From Protostelium mycophagum (Eukaryota; Evosea; Variosea; Protosteliida; Protosteliaceae): a stretch of 64,000 bases of DNA. This document shows, piece by piece, positions 61,875-64,000 of the stretch. Every line of letters begins with the position of its first letter. The stretch's first letter is position 1. The position numbers and the translations under genes are program-made. The DNA lies in NCBI GenBank assembly GCA_002081555.1, contig MZNV01000033.1:23598-87597 (forward strand). The letters are read 5' to 3'. The notes under the pieces were generated by a model. That model was given only the letters and a program-made list of their open reading frames with translations. It did no database searches and was not told the origin of the DNA.

Positions 61875-62829
61875 ATGAGACAGTCAATACAACATCTTAA
61901 AGTGGTGAATATTTATACCAGTTATATAATAGAGATGAAAATCGTAAATAAATAGATAATTGAAGTAAAGGTATTATTGGGATCAACCTGCTCCGGAAAG
62001 ACATCACTGGTGGAACAATTATTCAGACAACGTAATATCTTACTGTCACAAAGACAGAGGGCTGACAATGGTATCCATCCGGTAACCATCGCAGCCACTC
62101 CCGCACAATCAGATCTGGGAGAATTGACCGAAGTGATAAGGTGATTATTTTTCCTTTTATTTTGAGAGACTCAGGATGTATGGCAGCGAGACGAACCAAG
62201 AGACGTCAAGGCTGACATTAAATGTATTAAAGAGATCAATAGAGGACCACTGGGTCATGTATAGCGAGATTAACGGCAGAAAGGTGACAATTCTCAACAT
62301 CTTTCTTGGTTAAATTGAGGGTGGAAAGGTACTGGTGCAAATAGATAATACAAGTGGAGTGGAGGAATACACCGCATTGAGAGATCAATATATTAAATGG
62401 GGCCAAGCTTTTCTTCTCGTCTACAGCGTCTCCTCACGGCAATCCCTTCAGGAATTGCTATCAGCAAGACGTCAGATTATGAGATTAAAATCTCATAGTC
62501 TTCAAGGGGTGCCCATAGGTCAGTGAATTTTCATGATAGATTATAGGGATGACAGAGGCAGTGATATGCGGAAATAATATGGATTTAACGGAAGAGGAAG
62601 GAAGGACAGTTGCACGACAAGAAGGCGAAGATTTTGCAAAGAATTTATCACACCCTTTTTTTGAGGTATATTTTATTTTTCTTGAAGAATTTATTCAGTT
62701 CTGCAGGTGAGTTCGAGCACAGGAAGGAATGTGATACAGTGCTTTCAAACACTGCTCGGTCAATGCGTTGAATGCGACGTTTTCACAAAAGAGGGCGATA
62801 GACCCAAGAATAAATGTTCTATCAGTTAA
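61875..62829 (+). CDS. Divergent Ras-like small GTPase with a CaaX end
   Basis: Exons 61875-61904, 61971-62140, 62175-62283, 62320-62518, 62547-62665 and 62707-62829 give 249 residues. The first exon is only 30 bp (MRQSIQHLKV). The P-loop is VLLGSTCSGKTSL. Switch I looks like SIEDHWVMYSEINGRK, reached after an insertion of about 50 residues. Switch II is IDNTSGVEEYTALRDQYIKW, where Ras has DTAGQEEY. FLLVYSVSSRQSLQEL is close to Ras. The base-binding motif is NNMD instead of NKxD, and SAK reads SSS. The C terminus is KCSIS, a CaaX box for prenylation. Changes at Ras positions 12 (T), 13 (C) and 61 (V) would be expected to weaken GTP hydrolysis. It is probably membrane-anchored and mostly GTP-bound, by inference. 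Confidence 0.75.
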
Positions 62830-62871
62830 ATGTCATTGTGCACATCCCTCTTTCCGTTCAGCCAAAACGAA

Positions 62872-62887
62872 CCCCAGGGCCCTGGGG
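62872..62887. repeat. Perfect 16-bp palindrome
   Basis: CCCCAGGGCCCTGGGG is its own reverse complement. It lies just after the Ras-like stop codon, in a locally GC-rich stretch. Confidence 0.8.
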
Positions 62888-63017
62888 ACACCACAACGAG
62901 AACAGAGAGAATAAAAAGAGAAGAAAGAAGGGGGGCCTGGGCGGGAGCAGCAGCCCGAACAGCTGCGTCTATCGTTGCCTGATCTATACCAATATCAGAA
63001 TGGGAATGAGATGAAAG

Positions 63018-63083
63018 ATATCATTATTATATTATATTATATTATTATATCGTTATATCATTATATCATTATGTCATTATATG
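63018..63083. repeat. ATTATA/TTATATCA microsatellite
   Basis: Repeated attat units pass into gttatatcattatatcatta units. A simple-sequence repeat, probably variable in length. Confidence 0.8.
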
Positions 63084-63610
63084 GCTGTAAATAATCAGAG
63101 GAAATCGTTCTTGCACTCTCTGTGTGTCGAGATATCATTAGTGTGGTAGACTACTCTCTCTTCCTCTCCCTTTTGTGCTTTTACTCTTTTGACCTTCACA
63201 GACCCCATTTTCTCATTCTTCTCTCTACTCTATTTGTATCTTGAGAGGTGAAACTGATACACAGAAGATCTTACAGAAGAAGAAGCCCATCAGTTCTTTC
63301 AGATCCTACCTGAAAATATATCGTCTACAAGAGAAACATAAGCTCCCAAATGAAGCCCCAAAACCAGGGGACAAGACACTAAAAGGGTGGAATATCTACA
63401 CAAAGCAAAATGTTTCTACAAGCACGCAATTGAACAAAGAAGTTCAAGACAGACCATGATGGAGTATTTCTCTCTTGGTCACTCTGACATCTACAGTAAC
63501 AGCAATGGCTCAAAAATCAATTGTGCTTTGGATTTCAAGGATCTATTGGTACTCTTCTTGCTGGAGAGTACCTAGACTCTTGTGAAGATTTGAAAATGAA
63601 TCTTATAGAA

Positions 63611-63760
63611 CTCATAAAATACAGGTGAATAGACACACAAACTAACTCAATATATAAATAGTGATAATACAAATGTGATAAACACTCTAAAAAGGTAGCA
63701 TGTTATTTCATTTTATTTAACTCACAAAATACAGGTCAATGAGCAACATAAACTAACCTC
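63611..63760. repeat. Diverged direct repeat, two copies 110 bp apart
   Basis: 63611-63650 (ctcataaaatacaggtgaat...) and 63721-63760 (ctcacaaaatacaggtcaat...) align without gaps through the first 20 bases with two differences, and share aaactaac further on. The spacing of 110 bp suggests an old tandem duplication. Confidence 0.65.
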
Positions 63761-64000
63761 TATGGTAAGTCTACACTGTTTTATCTTAATGTGATTAAGT
63801 TAATTAGTGTGTGTCTGCATGATCACATAACTGATTGCACTCTGGTGATTATGATTATAGAGAGCTTAAATGTAAAGATGATATCAACACCTCACAGAGT
63901 TCACATGTAATACTCAAAGCTTTTGCAGTATATTCTTAGAAAGACAATCACATATAAATAAATAATAATCAGAAATTTTGTAAATATAAATGATTATTTT

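Larger units (their letters stand above)
62830..64000. other. AT-rich region without a supported gene
   Basis: About 1.17 kb. It contains a GC-rich patch near 62870-62970 with a 16-bp palindrome, a TTATA-rich microsatellite, and a diverged direct repeat. Open frames at 63241-63459 and 63387-63575 on the + strand give Lys/Gln-rich peptides with no recognisable domain. I do not call them genes. Confidence 0.5.

Noticed and set aside
63241-63575. Two overlapping + strand open frames near the right edge
   Set aside because: Lys/Gln-rich low-information peptides without domain or gene context.
1-64000. CRISPR arrays, operons, Shine-Dalgarno sites, rRNA or tRNA genes
   Set aside because: The sequence is eukaryotic. 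I saw no regularly spaced identical repeats and no cloverleaf-type sequence that I could support by eye.

Overview
This window is nuclear DNA from a single-celled eukaryote. Genes are dense, on both strands and cut by many very short introns (mostly 35-60 bp, GT...AG with GTGAG/GTAAG donors). All frames were read by joining exons by hand so that phase and family motifs are preserved. The gene set (receptor-like tyrosine kinase, GAF-DEP-ankyrin-SAM TKL kinase, NT-C2/DIL protein, presenilin, sedolisin, Tudor-SN, F-box and Ras-like proteins) suggests an amoebozoan, possibly a protosteloid or variosean amoeba. That assignment is inference, not proof.

Layout. 1-431: the 3' end of a LYAR-type nucleolar protein (+). 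741-1926: a fatty-acid hydroxylase/sterol desaturase (+). 2112-30630 (-): nearly half the window is one gene. It has 43 phase-consistent exons and 8,810 codons: signal peptide, roughly 8,400 residues of beta-helix-like repeats, one membrane span, and a complete kinase domain with an HRDLAARN loop. The ectodomain has three zones: Chlamydia-Pmp-like GGA(I/V)/FxxN repeats at both ends and a Ser/Thr/Asn-rich fibre in the middle, the latter held in very large exons. One in-frame TGA (4347-4349) lies between the fibre and the kinase.

30910-40638: a 464-residue unknown protein (-), a nucleotide-sugar transporter (+), Tudor-SN/SND1 (-), a four-span membrane protein (-) and a coiled-coil protein (+). 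40841-50024: a GAF-DEP-ankyrin-SAM-TKL kinase (+), an NT-C2/coiled-coil/DIL protein (-) and a CRAL-TRIO lipid-transfer protein (+). 50906-58820: a secreted class 3 lipase (+), a sedolisin/TPP1-type protease (-), presenilin (-), an RBMX2/Ist3-type splicing factor (+) and a mitochondrial carrier (-). 59039-62829: a protein with a possible shelterin-TPP1-like OB fold (-), an F-box protein (+) and, 13 bp later or fused to it, a divergent Ras-like GTPase (+). The last 1.2 kb is AT-rich and carries short repeats but no gene I can support.

Functional themes are inference: surface sensing or adhesion with intracellular kinase signalling (two kinases, a Ras-like protein, presenilin), digestion of food in endolysosomes or outside the cell (lipase, sedolisin), and RNA handling (LYAR, SND1, RBMX2). 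Several gene pairs are head-to-head with 95-360 bp between start codons and probably share bidirectional promoters.
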